From positions 62,001 through 126,000 of the forward strand of contig NZ_PVBM01000005.1 of assembly GCF_002968575.1 (NCBI RefSeq): 64,000 bases of DNA. Direction: 5' to 3'. The stretch comes from Neorhizobium huautlense. Lineage in GTDB: Bacteria; Pseudomonadota; Alphaproteobacteria; Rhizobiales; Rhizobiaceae. Position 1 is the first letter of the stretch; the number at the start of each line of letters is the position of its first letter. The position numbers and the translations under genes are program-made. Positions 1-9,094 of this stretch are shown here, one piece after another. The notes under the pieces are model-generated. The model was not told the DNA's origin and ran no database searches. It was given only the letters and a program-made list of their open reading frames with translations.

Positions 1-1
1 G

Positions 2-571
2 CGCCCTTCGGTCGACGTCATTACCGGCACCATCAAGGCGAACTTCCCGACCCGCATCTCCTTCCAGGTGACCTCGAAGATCGACAGCCGCACGATCCTA
101 GGCGAGCAGGGCGCCGAGCACCTGCTCGGCCAGGGCGACATGCTGCACATGGCAGGCGGCGGTCGGATTTCCCGCGTCCACGGACCTTTCGTGTCGGATG
201 CCGAAGTGGAATCCGTCGTGCGTCATCTCAAGACCCAGGGCCGGCCGGATTATCTCGGCACGGTCACCGAGGATGAGGACGAGGCGGAAGAAGAGGACGT
301 TTCGCAGGAAGCCGTCTTCGATAAGAGCGCCATGGGCGGTGACGACAGCGACGAGCTTTACGAAAAAGCGGTCAAGGTGGTCATGAAGGACAAGAAGTGC
401 TCGACCTCCTATATCCAGCGGCGCCTGTCGATCGGCTATAACCGCGCCGCCTCCCTGGTCGAACGCATGGAGCAGGAAGGTTTGGTCGGGCCTGCGAACC
501 ATGTCGGCAAGCGCGAGATCATCGCCGGCGGTCGCCCGAATGTGGCCGTGGCCGAGGATTTCGGCGATTGA
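2..571 (+). CDS. ftsK: DNA translocase FtsK, C-terminal part (cut by window edge)
   Basis: This is the last 189 codons of an FtsK/SpoIIIE-type ATPase that pumps DNA at the division septum and activates XerCD at dif. The first ~55 residues are the end of the RecA-like motor ([20 protein letters not shown] is typical). A short acidic linker rich in E and D follows. The last ~65 residues form the gamma winged-helix domain that reads KOPS sites ([19 protein letters not shown], then GREI-like end). The reading frame is open to base 2, so the gene starts upstream of the window. The gene is convergent with the aminotransferase that follows. Family assignment is secure. Confidence 0.95.
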   Translation, partial: RPSVDVITGTIKANFPTRISFQVTSKIDSRTILGEQGAEHLLGQGDMLHMAGGGRISRVHGPFVSDAEVESVVRHLKTQGRPDYLGTVTEDEDEAEEEDVSQEAVFDKSAMGGDDSDELYEKAVKVVMKDKKCSTSYIQRRLSIGYNRAASLVERMEQEGLVGPANHVGKREIIAGGRPNVAVAEDFGD

Positions 572-632
572 CGACCCATTTCCCTTCGTGGGGAGGTGGG
601 ATTGGTGCAGCTCATTTGGTGGAGAGTGCGAC

Positions 633-1802
633 TTATCGGCTACGGATATAGTCGCTCAGCCGGTTCGCCGCATCCTCGATCTGCAGCGGATCGCGCAGAT
701 AGCATGCGCGCATGAAACCCTGGCCGCCCGGCCCAAAGGCGGTTCCCGGCGCCATGCCGACGCCCGTCTTGTCGACGATCCTGAACGCCTCTTCGCGGCT
801 GTCGGTGACGCCATCGATCTTCAGGAAGGCGTAGAGAGCGCCATCCGGCTTACGGGTTTCGACGCGGTTGGTGGCGATCAGCGCGTCGCAGAGGATATCG
901 CGGGATATGCGTGCCCGTTCGATATTGGTGCGGACGAAATCGTCCCCTTCGTCGAGTGCAGCAATCGCGCCCTTTTGCATGAACTGAGCAACGCCTGAGG
1001 TCGAATACTGGATGAGATTGGTCAGTGTCTGGCCGATCTCGGCAGGTGCTACCATCCAACCGACGCGCCAGCCGGTCATGCACCAGTTCTTCGAGAAGGA
1101 ATTGGCGAAGATGATCCGGTCTTCCGGCTCGATGACGTCCATGAAGGACGGCGCGCGGGCGCCATTGAAATAATAGAGACCGTAGATTTCGTCGGCGATG
1201 ATCCAGAGGCCGTGCTGGCGGGCGAGTTCGAGGACCGCCTTTAAATCCTCGCGGGTTGCCGTCCAGCCGGTCGGATTGGATGGCGAGTTGATAAAGAGCG
1301 CGCTGGTCTTCGGCGTGATTGCCGCTTTCAGCCGTTCCATGTCGAGCACCCAGCGTCCGTCCTCAAAGCCCAGTTCCACGGCAACCGGCTTCGCTTCCGA
1401 AACGCCGATCGCATTCACCACATTCGGCCATGCCGGCGAGAGGTGGATGATCTCGTCGCCGGCAGATGCAACCGTCTGGATCGCAAGCACGATCGACTGC
1501 ATGCCCGAGCCGGTGACATAGATGTTGTCAAGCGCAAGGGTTACTCCGTAGTGCCGCTGGTAATAGCGGACGATCGCTTCGCGAAGCGCCGGAATGCCTT
1601 GGGTCCAGGTATAGAAGGTTTCTCCGGCGAGAAGCGCTTCGCTGGCTGCGCGGGTGATGAAATCGGGCGTTGGAAGGTCGCCTTCGCCGATCCAGAGCGG
1701 CATCAGGTTTTCGCGGCCTCGGGCGTAGGTCACGATTTCGCCGATGCCGCTGCGGGGCGCTGCCGCGGCGCGGGCGCTGATGTCCGGTCTGATGATTGTC
1801 AT
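633..1802 (-). CDS. Class I/II pyridoxal-phosphate aminotransferase
   Basis: A 389-residue fold-type I PLP aminotransferase, full length for the family. The sequence shows the N-P-T-G loop near residue 176, D204 and Y207 that contact the cofactor, and the Schiff-base lysine K238 in SFSKNW, followed by the phosphate-binding GWRVGW stretch. The gene lies 70 bp downstream of smoA on the same strand and could be read through from that operon, but nothing in it points to sulfosugar metabolism. The substrate amino acid cannot be told; aspartate- or aromatic-type 2-oxo acid transamination is most common in this subgroup. Confidence 0.85.
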   Translation of the reverse strand: MTIIRPDISARAAAAPRSGIGEIVTYARGRENLMPLWIGEGDLPTPDFITRAASEALLAGETFYTWTQGIPALREAIVRYYQRHYGVTLALDNIYVTGSGMQSIVLAIQTVASAGDEIIHLSPAWPNVVNAIGVSEAKPVAVELGFEDGRWVLDMERLKAAITPKTSALFINSPSNPTGWTATREDLKAVLELARQHGLWIIADEIYGLYYFNGARAPSFMDVIEPEDRIIFANSFSKNWCMTGWRVGWMVAPAEIGQTLTNLIQYSTSGVAQFMQKGAIAALDEGDDFVRTNIERARISRDILCDALIATNRVETRKPDGALYAFLKIDGVTDSREEAFRIVDKTGVGMAPGTAFGPGGQGFMRACYLRDPLQIEDAANRLSDYIRSR

Positions 1803-1872
1803 GATTGGCCTGTCGGAATTGCGTCTTCCCTGCCTAGGCTCAACTCCGCAGAGAGGTCAACATTTTTCCCGG

Positions 1873-2409
1873 CTACTGGCTGCCCGCGCTCTCAAAACGT
1901 CCGAACATGCCGCGCGAGAAACACAGCGGATCGCCTTCGCGATGGGCGGCACGCAGGACGAGGCCGATGAGCAGCGTGTGGTCTCCGGCGTCGTGCATAG
2001 AGGTGAGCCGGCATTCGAACCGGGCGAGTGTGCCGGGAATGACCGGTACACCCTCGCTGTTTTCGCTCCACTCCAGCTCGTCAAACCCAAGTCCGCCGCG
2101 CGTGAAGCGGGCGCTTAGGCGATCCTGCTCCGCACTCAGCACATGGATCGCGAAATGATCCGCAGCGGTGAAGGCCGGATGCCGGCTCGAGCTCTTGGCC
2201 GGTGACCAGAGGACGAGCGGCGGGTCGAGCGACACGGAGGTGAAGCTGTTCACCGTCATGCCGATCGGCCCTTTCGGCGTCTTTGCCGTCACCACCGTCA
2301 CTCCCGTCGTGAACGTGCCGAGCGCATTGCGATAATGCCTTGCAGTCGATGCATTGGGGATGAAGAGCTGTTCTTTCAGGCTCTGGATGGTGTCGGCTGA
2401 AGGCATCAT
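1873..2409 (-). CDS. smoA: NAD(P)H:FMN reductase, SmoA-like flavin supplier
   Basis: A 178-residue flavin reductase-like (split barrel) protein. Recognisable features are the N-terminal FTTGVTVVTA segment, MTVNSFTSVSLDPPLVL and a C-terminal region of the HpaC/ActVB type. It would reduce FMN for the monooxygenase encoded two genes upstream (SmoC). The start codon at 2409 overlaps the stop of the aldo/keto reductase gene as ATGA, so translation is coupled. The smoA name rests on the whole neighbourhood (sulfoquinovosidase, LLM monooxygenase, aldo/keto reductase), which matches the sulfo-SMO pathway of Agrobacterium tumefaciens. A stand-alone flavin reductase could not be named this precisely. 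Confidence 0.8.
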   Translation of the reverse strand: MMPSADTIQSLKEQLFIPNASTARHYRNALGTFTTGVTVVTAKTPKGPIGMTVNSFTSVSLDPPLVLWSPAKSSSRHPAFTAADHFAIHVLSAEQDRLSARFTRGGLGFDELEWSENSEGVPVIPGTLARFECRLTSMHDAGDHTLLIGLVLRAAHREGDPLCFSRGMFGRFESAGSQ

Positions 2410-3299
2410 GGCACCTGCTTTCCAAGGGCTGCGGTGTAGAGTTCGAACCAGGTCTGGCGGTCGATCTTGACCTTCATGGCATCTACGCTCGCCGCGATGC
2501 GGGCGATATTGTTGGTGCCGAGAACCGGCAGGATATTGGCCGGATGCGCGAGCAGCCAGGCGAGCGCCACTGCGGTTGCATCGACATCGTGTTCGCCGGC
2601 GACCCGCTCCAGAAGCTTCATCAAAGCGGCATTTTCCGGCTTGAAGAGTGAGCCTCCCCCAAGCGGTGACCAGGCCATGGGCGCAATCATCCGCTCCTGA
2701 AGGTATGCGAGGTCGCCGTTGGTAAAGGCTTCGGCAGCGAGAAGGCTCATCTCGATCTGGTTGGTGACCAGCGTGTTTTCCATGGACGACTGAAGCAGCG
2801 AATAGTCCCACGGCCGGAAATTCGAAACGCCGACGGCGCGAACCTTTCCGGAGGCGACGAGCGCGTCGAGCGCCGGTCCCGTTTCGTCCGGATCCATGAA
2901 AGGGTCGGGACGGTGGATCAGCAGCAGGTCGATGTGTTCGGTTGCGAGGTCGCGCAGCGACGCCTCGACCGAAGCATTGATGTGTGCGGCACTGGTATCG
3001 TAATGCTTGCCGCGGACTGAGGAATGCCGGCCCGCAGGCGCAACGATGCCGCATTTGGTGACGATTTCGATCTTGTCGCGCAGGGAAGGCGAGGCCTTCA
3101 GCGCCGCGCCGAAGATCGCCTCGGCCGTATAGCCTCCGTAGATATCGGCGTGGTCCATGGTGGTGATGCCCTTAGCGAGGCAGGCCTCGATCTTCGCCTG
3201 GACATGCTTGGGTGAGGTGTCCGGATCGTCACAGATGCGCCAGGTGCCATAGACGAGGCGGCTCAGTTTCAGTTCGGGCGAAAGTTGAATGCGGTCCAT
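2406..3299 (-). CDS. smoB: Aldo/keto reductase, SmoB-like 6-oxo-glucose reductase
   Basis: A 297-residue TIM-barrel aldo/keto reductase. The catalytic tetrad is visible as D49, Y54 (DHADIYGGY), K82 (VTKCGI) and H129 (LLIHRPD), with the C-terminal NADPH-binding LPVLGTNN stretch. In the sulfo-SMO route this enzyme reduces 6-dehydroglucose, made by SmoC from sulfoquinovose, to glucose. It is embedded in the operon with one-base overlaps on both sides (TGATG with smoC upstream, ATGA with smoA downstream). Its specific role is inferred from context; the fold and catalytic residues are read directly. Confidence 0.82.
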   Translation of the reverse strand: MDRIQLSPELKLSRLVYGTWRICDDPDTSPKHVQAKIEACLAKGITTMDHADIYGGYTAEAIFGAALKASPSLRDKIEIVTKCGIVAPAGRHSSVRGKHYDTSAAHINASVEASLRDLATEHIDLLLIHRPDPFMDPDETGPALDALVASGKVRAVGVSNFRPWDYSLLQSSMENTLVTNQIEMSLLAAEAFTNGDLAYLQERMIAPMAWSPLGGGSLFKPENAALMKLLERVAGEHDVDATAVALAWLLAHPANILPVLGTNNIARIAASVDAMKVKIDRQTWFELYTAALGKQVP

Positions 3300-4456
3300 C
3301 AGTGGCGTCTTCCTGTACCGAGGGACGTTGCGGGGGTCTCTGCCGGCACGCGACCATAGGCATGCGGCAGGGAGCAGGTCTTTAGCTGCGGCAGCACCTT
3401 CTGGCCGAAATGTTCCGCCTCGTCGAGATGAGGGTAACCGGAAAAGATGAAGGCGCGGATACCCATTTTCTGGTAAGCCTCAATCTCCGAAAGTACTTGG
3501 TCGACGGATCCTACAAGTGCCGCGCCGCAGCCGGAACGTGCCCGGCCGATGCCGGTCCACAGATGCGGCTCCACATAGCCGAATTTATCCGCGAGTTCGC
3601 GGGTGCGGGCCTGATGTGAAACACCGAGGGAAATGCTGTCATGAGCGCGGCTGCGGATCAGCCGGCCGTATTCGTCATCCAGCTTCGAGACCAGATGTTC
3701 GGCGTATTCCCGTGCTTCCTGTTCGGTATCGCGAACGATCATATGGACCCGCAGGCCATAATCCAGCGTGCGGCCGTGCGCCTGTGCCCGTTCATTGACA
3801 GCCTTCATGCGCTCGGCGATCTGATCCTTGGGTTCCGGCCACATCAGATAGACGTCGCACTGCGCGCCGCAAAGCTCCAGCGCATCCGGCGAATAGCCTC
3901 CGAAATAGAGAAGGGGGCCGCCATTCTGTTGGTAAGGTCGCGCGGGTTCGGTCGAAACGCCCTTGAATTGATACACCTCGCCTTCGTGATCGATTGTCTC
4001 GCGCGTCCAGGCCTGCCGGAGGATCTGCACCACCTCATGGCTGCGCCGGTAGCGGAAGGCGCTGTCAGCGATCTCGCCCGGAAAATCGGAACTGATGACG
4101 TTGAGGGTCAGCCGGCCCTTCAGCATGTGATCGAGGGTGGCCACGGTGCGGGCAAGCATGATCGGCTGCATCTCCCCGCAACGGATCGCGGCCAGAAGAT
4201 TGATCTTCTCGGTGATCTGCGAACAGGCCGCGACGAAGCTCAGCGTATCCTGGCCGACCTGGTAGGAGGAGGGGCAGAGGATATTGCGGAAGCCTAGTTT
4301 TTCCGCTCGTTTGACGATATCCGAGCAATGCTCCCAGCTCGATTTCAGACTGTCCTCGGGTACGCCGAGATAGGCATAGTCGTCCGAACACAGCGCCGAA
4401 AACCAGGAGACCTCCGCCGCATCGAGCTCCGGCGATGTAATCGGCACAACACTCAT
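3299..4456 (-). CDS. smoC: FMNH2-dependent sulfoquinovose monooxygenase, SmoC-like
   Basis: A luciferase-like (LLM, bacterial luciferase fold) monooxygenase of 385 residues, close in length to alkanesulfonate monooxygenase SsuD. Typical segments are NILCPSSYQVGQDTL, ATLDHMLKGRLTLNVISSDFPGE and the C-terminal IRAFIFSGYPHLDEAE. In the SMO pathway it oxygenates sulfoquinovose at C6 and releases sulfite and 6-dehydroglucose, using FMNH2 from SmoA. I place the start at 4456 (MSVVPIT) because ACGGAGGAG lies just upstream; a longer frame to 4516 would run into the divergent regulator. First gene of the leftward operon smoC-smoB-smoA. Confidence 0.83.
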   Translation of the reverse strand: MSVVPITSPELDAAEVSWFSALCSDDYAYLGVPEDSLKSSWEHCSDIVKRAEKLGFRNILCPSSYQVGQDTLSFVAACSQITEKINLLAAIRCGEMQPIMLARTVATLDHMLKGRLTLNVISSDFPGEIADSAFRYRRSHEVVQILRQAWTRETIDHEGEVYQFKGVSTEPARPYQQNGGPLLYFGGYSPDALELCGAQCDVYLMWPEPKDQIAERMKAVNERAQAHGRTLDYGLRVHMIVRDTEQEAREYAEHLVSKLDDEYGRLIRSRAHDSISLGVSHQARTRELADKFGYVEPHLWTGIGRARSGCGAALVGSVDQVLSEIEAYQKMGIRAFIFSGYPHLDEAEHFGQKVLPQLKTCSLPHAYGRVPAETPATSLGTGRRH

Positions 4457-4502
4457 AAACGCTCCTCCGTCCTTGACGATTGTCACTTGCATAACATCCG
4501 AT

Positions 4503-4526
4503 TTGATGTAGATCAATGATGTATCA
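4503..4526. promoter_or_regulatory. Putative operator of the GntR/HutC regulator between divergent smo genes
   Basis: Two adjacent inverted repeats fill the 98-bp gap between smoC and the GntR gene: TTGAT-gtag-ATCAA (4503-4516) and TGAT-gt-ATCA (4517-4526). GntR/HutC-family proteins bind short A/T-rich palindromes near divergent promoters, so this is the natural site for autoregulation and control of smoCBA. The repeats are seen; the binding is inferred. Confidence 0.5.
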
Positions 4527-4554
4527 ATTTTTCTCGGGGAGGAGAAAAGAGTTC

Positions 4555-5259
4555 ATGGAGAGCCATCCCGGCAGTCTGCCTATCTATCTGCAGATCACCG
4601 AGCTGCTCGTGCGCGACATCGCTGCCGGCCGGCTAATCGACGGCGAGAAGCTTGCGCCGGAGCGGGATATGGCCACGCAGCTCGGCATTGCGGTCGGGAC
4701 GCTGCGCAAGGCGCTGGCGGAGCTTCAGGCGCGGGGGCTCCTCGAGCGGGTGCAGGGATCCGGCAACTACGTCCGGGCGGTGAGCGATCCGAGAAGTGTC
4801 TATGCGATGTTCCGGCTGGAGCTCATCCAGGGCGGCGGATTGCCGACGGCGGAAGTGCTGGATGTGACTCGGCTCGACAAACCGGGGATATTGCCGAAAT
4901 TCGGCTTTTCGCCGGAAGGACATCGCATTCGCCGCATTCGTCGGCTGTCCGGGCAGATGGCGGCCCTGGAAGAGATCTGGCTCGACGGGTCCTATACGCC
5001 CTCGATCACGGCCGCAGATCTCTCGGAATCCCTCTACCTCTATTATCGGACCCGGCTCGGTCTTTGGATCTCGAAGGCCGAGGACAGGATCGATCTCGAC
5101 ACGGTGCCCGAATGGGCTCCGCCGACATTCGGGCAAAGACCCGGCGCCCCGATTCCCCACGTATTGCGGCTCAGTCAGGCGCAGGACGGTGCGGTGGCCG
5201 AGGTCTCCCGCACCTGGTTCGATCATTCGGTGGCACGTTACGTGTCGCGACTCCGGTAG
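4555..5259 (+). CDS. smoD: GntR-family (HutC subfamily) transcriptional regulator of the SQ cluster
   Basis: A 234-residue regulator with an N-terminal GntR winged helix (about residues 5-75: PIYLQITELLVRDIAAGRL, LAPERDMATQLGI, LRKALAELQARGLLERVQGSGNYV) and a C-terminal UTRA ligand-binding domain (about 85-230). The start at 4555 is chosen because GGGGAGGAG lies 11 bases upstream; an upstream in-frame ATG at 4516 lies inside the presumed operator. It is divergent from smoCBA and 24 bp upstream of the sulfoquinovosidase, so it probably senses SQ or a downstream sugar. A position between monooxygenase and SQase genes is consistent with SmoD, but ligand identity is inference. Confidence 0.8.
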   Translation: MESHPGSLPIYLQITELLVRDIAAGRLIDGEKLAPERDMATQLGIAVGTLRKALAELQARGLLERVQGSGNYVRAVSDPRSVYAMFRLELIQGGGLPTAEVLDVTRLDKPGILPKFGFSPEGHRIRRIRRLSGQMAALEEIWLDGSYTPSITAADLSESLYLYYRTRLGLWISKAEDRIDLDTVPEWAPPTFGQRPGAPIPHVLRLSQAQDGAVAEVSRTWFDHSVARYVSRLR

Positions 5260-5283
5260 GGATCTCAATTGATTAGCAGAATG

Positions 5284-7275
5284 ATGAAATTCCACGCGAC
5301 ATCTGAAGGTTTCTCCATCTCTTTGAGCGGCCGCACGGTCCTGCAGCATACGGCCTCGTCCCCGTCCGTCTTCGTCGGGCATGGCCAGGAACGGATGGAT
5401 ATGTATCGCGGCAATTTCGAGGTCGAGGATTATATCGTCGAACGCAGCCCGCTACGGCATGCAGAGGTGGATGGTTCAAAGATTAGCCTGTCGGAGGCTG
5501 AGGGCCTGCCGCCGCGTCTGGAGCTGACGATCGAGGGATCCACGATCTTTTTCCGATCGCTGGACGACAGCATCAATCGTTTCTGGATCCGCATCCACGC
5601 CGAACATGACGAGCATGTCTGGGGCGGCGGCGAGCAAATGTCCTATTTCGACATGCGTGGGCGCCGTTTTCCGCTCTGGACCTCCGAACCTGGCGTCGGC
5701 CGCGACAAGACGAGCGAGATCACGTTCAAATCCGATCTCAAGGACAAGGCCGGGGGAGATTACTACAACACCAACTATCCCCAGCCGACCTATCTCTCCT
5801 CTGCCCGATATGCGCTGCATGTCGAGACGACTGCCTATTCCATCTTCGATTTTCGCCGCCGGTCATTTCACGAGCTTGAGGTGTGGGCCGTGCCGGAGCG
5901 GATCGAATTTTACTGCGCTCCGACCTTTGCCGAGCTTGTGACCATGCTGTCACTGCGTTTTGGCCGGCAGCCGGAGTTGCCGGACTGGGTCTACAAGGGA
6001 GCAATCATCGGTCTCAAGGATGGCTCCAATTCCTTCGAGCGACTGGAGAAGATGCGAAAAGCCGGGGTGCAGGTTTCCGGCCTCTGGTGCGAAGATTGGG
6101 TCGGCATCCGCCAGACCTCGTTCGGCTCACGCCTTTTCTGGGACTGGCAGGCCAACGAGGAACGTTATCCCGATCTGCGGCAACGCATTGCTGCCCTGAA
6201 TGACGAAGGCATCCGGTTCCTGGGTTATGTGAACCCCTATCTCGCTGTCGACGGATCTCTTTTCCCGGAGGCCGAAGCCGCCGGTTATTTCGCCAAGGAC
6301 CAGCTCGGCCGTACGGCGATCGTCGATTTCGGCGAGTTCGACTGTGGCGTCGTCGACTTCACCAACCCGGAAGCCGCCGACTGGTTTGCCGAGGAAATCA
6401 TCGGTCGGCGTATGCTGGACTATGGACTGTCCGGATGGATGGCCGACTTCGGCGAATATCTTCCGATCGACGTCGAGCTTGCGAACGGCATAGATGCCAA
6501 GCTGATGCATAATGCCTGGCCGACGCTGTGGGCCGAGGTCAATGCCATGGCGGTCGAAAGCCGCGGCAGGGCGGGGGACGCGCTGTTCTTCATGCGGGCC
6601 GGCTTCACGGGCGTGCAGAGGCACTGTCCGCTGCTTTGGGGCGGGGATCAGTCCGTGGATTTTTCCCGGCATGATGGACTGGTGACCGTCATTTGTGCGG
6701 CGCTGTCGTCGGGGCTGCTGGGGAACGCCTATCATCATTCCGACATAGGCGGTTACACCAGCCTCTTCGGCAATGTCCGCACACCCGAATTGATCATGCG
6801 CTGGGCGGAAATGGCCGCGTTCACGCCGGTCATGCGAACGCATGAGGGGAACCGGCCGCGCGACAATGTGCAGGTCGATCAGGACCCTGACGTCCTTGCT
6901 CACTTCGCGCGGATGACGCGGATCTATGTTCATCTCGGGAAATATCTGAAGAGCTTGTCGCGGGAGGCGTCCACCTGCGGCCTGCCTGTGCAGCGGCCTC
7001 TCTTCCTGCATTTCGAGCACGATCCGAAGACCTATGCGATTCAGGATGCCTACCTCTACGGCTCCGAACTGCTGGTGGCGCCGGTGTGGCACGCTGCGCA
7101 GGAAGAGCGCCTGGTTTATCTGCCGGAAGGGGCAGATTGGGTGCATGTGTGGAGTGGCGAGGAGTTTGCCGGTGGGGAAGAAGTGACGGTTGCTTCGCCG
7201 ATCGGCCATCCACCGGTCTTCTACCGGGCGGATGCCTTGTTCAAGGAAACCTTTGCCGCCTTAAGAGGGATATAG
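5284..7275 (+). CDS. smoI: Sulfoquinovosidase (glycoside hydrolase family 31)
   Basis: A 663-residue GH31 enzyme that cleaves sulfoquinovosides such as SQ-glycerol to free sulfoquinovose with retention. The hallmark residues are all present: R283 and W286 (RLFWDW) and Y491 (DIGGY) bind the sulfonate, D388 (WMADFGEYLP) is the nucleophile and D455 (WGGDQ) the acid/base. These positions equal the numbering I recall for the A. tumefaciens SQase, which supports the start at 5284; a TTG at 5269 preceded by AGGGA and an ATG at 5281 are alternatives. No signal peptide, so it acts in the cytoplasm. Probably co-transcribed with smoD. An ordinary alpha-glucosidase is unlikely given the R..W/Y signature. 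Confidence 0.92.
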   Translation: MKFHATSEGFSISLSGRTVLQHTASSPSVFVGHGQERMDMYRGNFEVEDYIVERSPLRHAEVDGSKISLSEAEGLPPRLELTIEGSTIFFRSLDDSINRFWIRIHAEHDEHVWGGGEQMSYFDMRGRRFPLWTSEPGVGRDKTSEITFKSDLKDKAGGDYYNTNYPQPTYLSSARYALHVETTAYSIFDFRRRSFHELEVWAVPERIEFYCAPTFAELVTMLSLRFGRQPELPDWVYKGAIIGLKDGSNSFERLEKMRKAGVQVSGLWCEDWVGIRQTSFGSRLFWDWQANEERYPDLRQRIAALNDEGIRFLGYVNPYLAVDGSLFPEAEAAGYFAKDQLGRTAIVDFGEFDCGVVDFTNPEAADWFAEEIIGRRMLDYGLSGWMADFGEYLPIDVELANGIDAKLMHNAWPTLWAEVNAMAVESRGRAGDALFFMRAGFTGVQRHCPLLWGGDQSVDFSRHDGLVTVICAALSSGLLGNAYHHSDIGGYTSLFGNVRTPELIMRWAEMAAFTPVMRTHEGNRPRDNVQVDQDPDVLAHFARMTRIYVHLGKYLKSLSREASTCGLPVQRPLFLHFEHDPKTYAIQDAYLYGSELLVAPVWHAAQEERLVYLPEGADWVHVWSGEEFAGGEEVTVASPIGHPPVFYRADALFKETFAALRGI

Positions 7276-7301
7276 GGGCGACTCCGTCGCCCGTACCTAT
7301 A

Positions 7302-7943
7302 TCAACGCGCAGCCCAATTCGCACCGCGGCGGAAGATGGTCTTCATCTGCGGCACGTCGAATTCCTTCGCCTGATGGCCGAGCGAGGAATAAAAGACGCG
7401 GCCCTTGCCGTATTTACGCTTCCAGACGACCGGCATGACGACGCCGTCGATCCAGTAGGCATGGTCGCCTGTGAAGGTGGTGGTCGCGAGCACCTCATTC
7501 GAAGGGTCGATGTGCATGTAATATTGCTCGGATGTGTAGGGGAAATCGGTGATCCCTTCCACCAGCGGATCGTCCGGCTTGGTGATGTTGACCGTGTAGT
7601 CGATGATGTTGCCGGGATGGGCGACCCATTGGCCGCCGATAATGAACTGATAGTCGACGGATTCGCGAAAAGCGTCGCCTGCGCCGCCGTGATAGCCGGC
7701 GATGCCGACGCCGCTTTCGACTGCGGCCGCAAGGTTCTTGACCTCTTCCTTCTCGATCTTCGACATGGTCATGATCGGGACGATCAGGCTCAGGTCATGG
7801 ATCGAGGGATCGGCGAAGGCTTCGGTCGAATGTTCGAGATAGACCTTGAACCCGTCCTCTTCGAGCATGTCCTTGATGATGGCTGCGCATTCCTGCGGCT
7901 CATGTCCGCTCCATCCGCCCCAGACGATCAATGCTTCTTTCAT
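7302..7943 (-). CDS. ThuA-domain protein (trehalose-utilisation type)
   Basis: A 213-residue ThuA-like, glutamine-amidotransferase-fold protein. It starts at 7943 behind AGGAGGA. Typical segments are LIVWGGWSGHEP near the N-terminus, GVGIAGYHGGAGDAFRES, FIIGGQWVAHPG and the final GRVFYSSLGHQAKEFD. ThuA proteins act with Gfo/Idh dehydrogenases (ThuB) on 3-keto derivatives of disaccharides in rhizobia. Here the ThuB-like partner lies 16 bp upstream on the same strand. The sugar processed is unknown. The gene ends 26 bp from the SQase stop, convergent with it. Confidence 0.8.
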   Translation of the reverse strand: MKEALIVWGGWSGHEPQECAAIIKDMLEEDGFKVYLEHSTEAFADPSIHDLSLIVPIMTMSKIEKEEVKNLAAAVESGVGIAGYHGGAGDAFRESVDYQFIIGGQWVAHPGNIIDYTVNITKPDDPLVEGITDFPYTSEQYYMHIDPSNEVLATTTFTGDHAYWIDGVVMPVVWKRKYGKGRVFYSSLGHQAKEFDVPQMKTIFRRGANWAAR

Positions 7944-7959
7944 GTCTTCCTCCTGGAAT

Positions 7960-9063
7960 TTACTTGGCGAGCCGGCCGTCGACGAGGGAGTCGGAGAGCG
8001 GCGCCGGGCGCACCACGGCGGTGGTGATTTCGATCGTTCGGGCGGTTTCGGCGGCGGTATGGAACGCTTCCATGACCTCCAGCACATGCAGCGCCAGATC
8101 GCCGTTGGCGCGATGTGCCCGGTTGGAGCGGATCGCGTGGGCCATGTCCGCCACCCCGATCGACCGATAGTTGCCGTCCGCATAGGGCATGGTCACGGGT
8201 TGATCTTCGAACTGGCCACCCTTCTTGAGGTACTCGACCGGGCCGCCGAAACGGTTCGGGTCCGGAACGATCAACGTACCTTCCGTGCCGTAGACCTCGA
8301 GCGGCACATGCTTGTGGCCCGCAACATCGAAGCTCATGCCGATCTGCACGACCGCGCCGTTGGCAAATGCCATGACGCCGGCGACATGCGTGGGCACATG
8401 GACGGGAATGCGCTCGCCGTTGCGGGGTTCGCTGGTTACGATGCGCTCCTTGCGGGGCGTGATTGCGAAGCCTGCGACCTGCGCGACCGGGCCTAGAAGG
8501 TTGACGAGATCGGTGATGTAATAAGGCCCCATATCGAGCATAGGCCCGCCGCCCACTTCGTAATAAAAGGCAGGGTTCGGGTGCCAGCGCTCGTGGCCGG
8601 GGCACATGAAGGTGGCGGTGCCGCCGACTGCGATGCCGATAACACCTTGATCGATCAATGCGCGGGCGGTCTGGTGACCACCGCCCAGGAAGGTATCGGG
8701 AGCGGCGCCGATGCGCAGGCATTTCGCCTTCGCCACCTCCGCCAGTTTTTTCCCCTCGGCGAAATTAATCCCGAGCGGCTTTTCCGAATAGGTGTGCTTT
8801 CCCGCGTCGAGCGCCTGCAGACCGACCGCCACATGCGCTTTCGGAACAGTCAGATTGACGATGATCTCCACCGTCGGATCGCCAAGCAATTCGTCTACCG
8901 TTCTCGCCGGCAGACCGAACTCGGAGGCCTTGGCCTCGGCCAGCTCGCGGTTGAGGTCGGCCAAGCCGCGAATGTCGAGAATGGGAAAGTCAGCGGTCAT
9001 CGCCTTCAGATAGGCGCCTGAAATATTGCCGCATCCGATGATGCCGATGCCGACCTTGTTCAT
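7960..9063 (-). CDS. Gfo/Idh/MocA-family sugar oxidoreductase
   Basis: A 367-residue NAD(P)-dependent dehydrogenase with an N-terminal Rossmann domain (GIIGCGNISGAYLKA, residues ~6-20) and the family EKPLGINFAEG motif with the catalytic lysine near residue 95. The C-terminal alpha/beta domain carries GGGPMLDMGPYYITDL. The start at 9063 has GGGAGGAGGA immediately upstream. It pairs with the ThuA-like gene and would oxidise a sugar or glycoside hydroxyl (often C3) to a keto group. Regulated presumably by the ROK protein encoded next to it. Confidence 0.82.
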   Translation of the reverse strand: MNKVGIGIIGCGNISGAYLKAMTADFPILDIRGLADLNRELAEAKASEFGLPARTVDELLGDPTVEIIVNLTVPKAHVAVGLQALDAGKHTYSEKPLGINFAEGKKLAEVAKAKCLRIGAAPDTFLGGGHQTARALIDQGVIGIAVGGTATFMCPGHERWHPNPAFYYEVGGGPMLDMGPYYITDLVNLLGPVAQVAGFAITPRKERIVTSEPRNGERIPVHVPTHVAGVMAFANGAVVQIGMSFDVAGHKHVPLEVYGTEGTLIVPDPNRFGGPVEYLKKGGQFEDQPVTMPYADGNYRSIGVADMAHAIRSNRAHRANGDLALHVLEVMEAFHTAAETARTIEITTAVVRPAPLSDSLVDGRLAK

Positions 9064-9094
9064 TATTCCTCCTCCCGATAATTGCATTTTCCGC

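Noticed and set aside
6127-7209. A 360-codon frame antisense to the sulfoquinovosidase gene
   Set aside because: No recognisable domain or ribosome site; the sense protein has all catalytic motifs.
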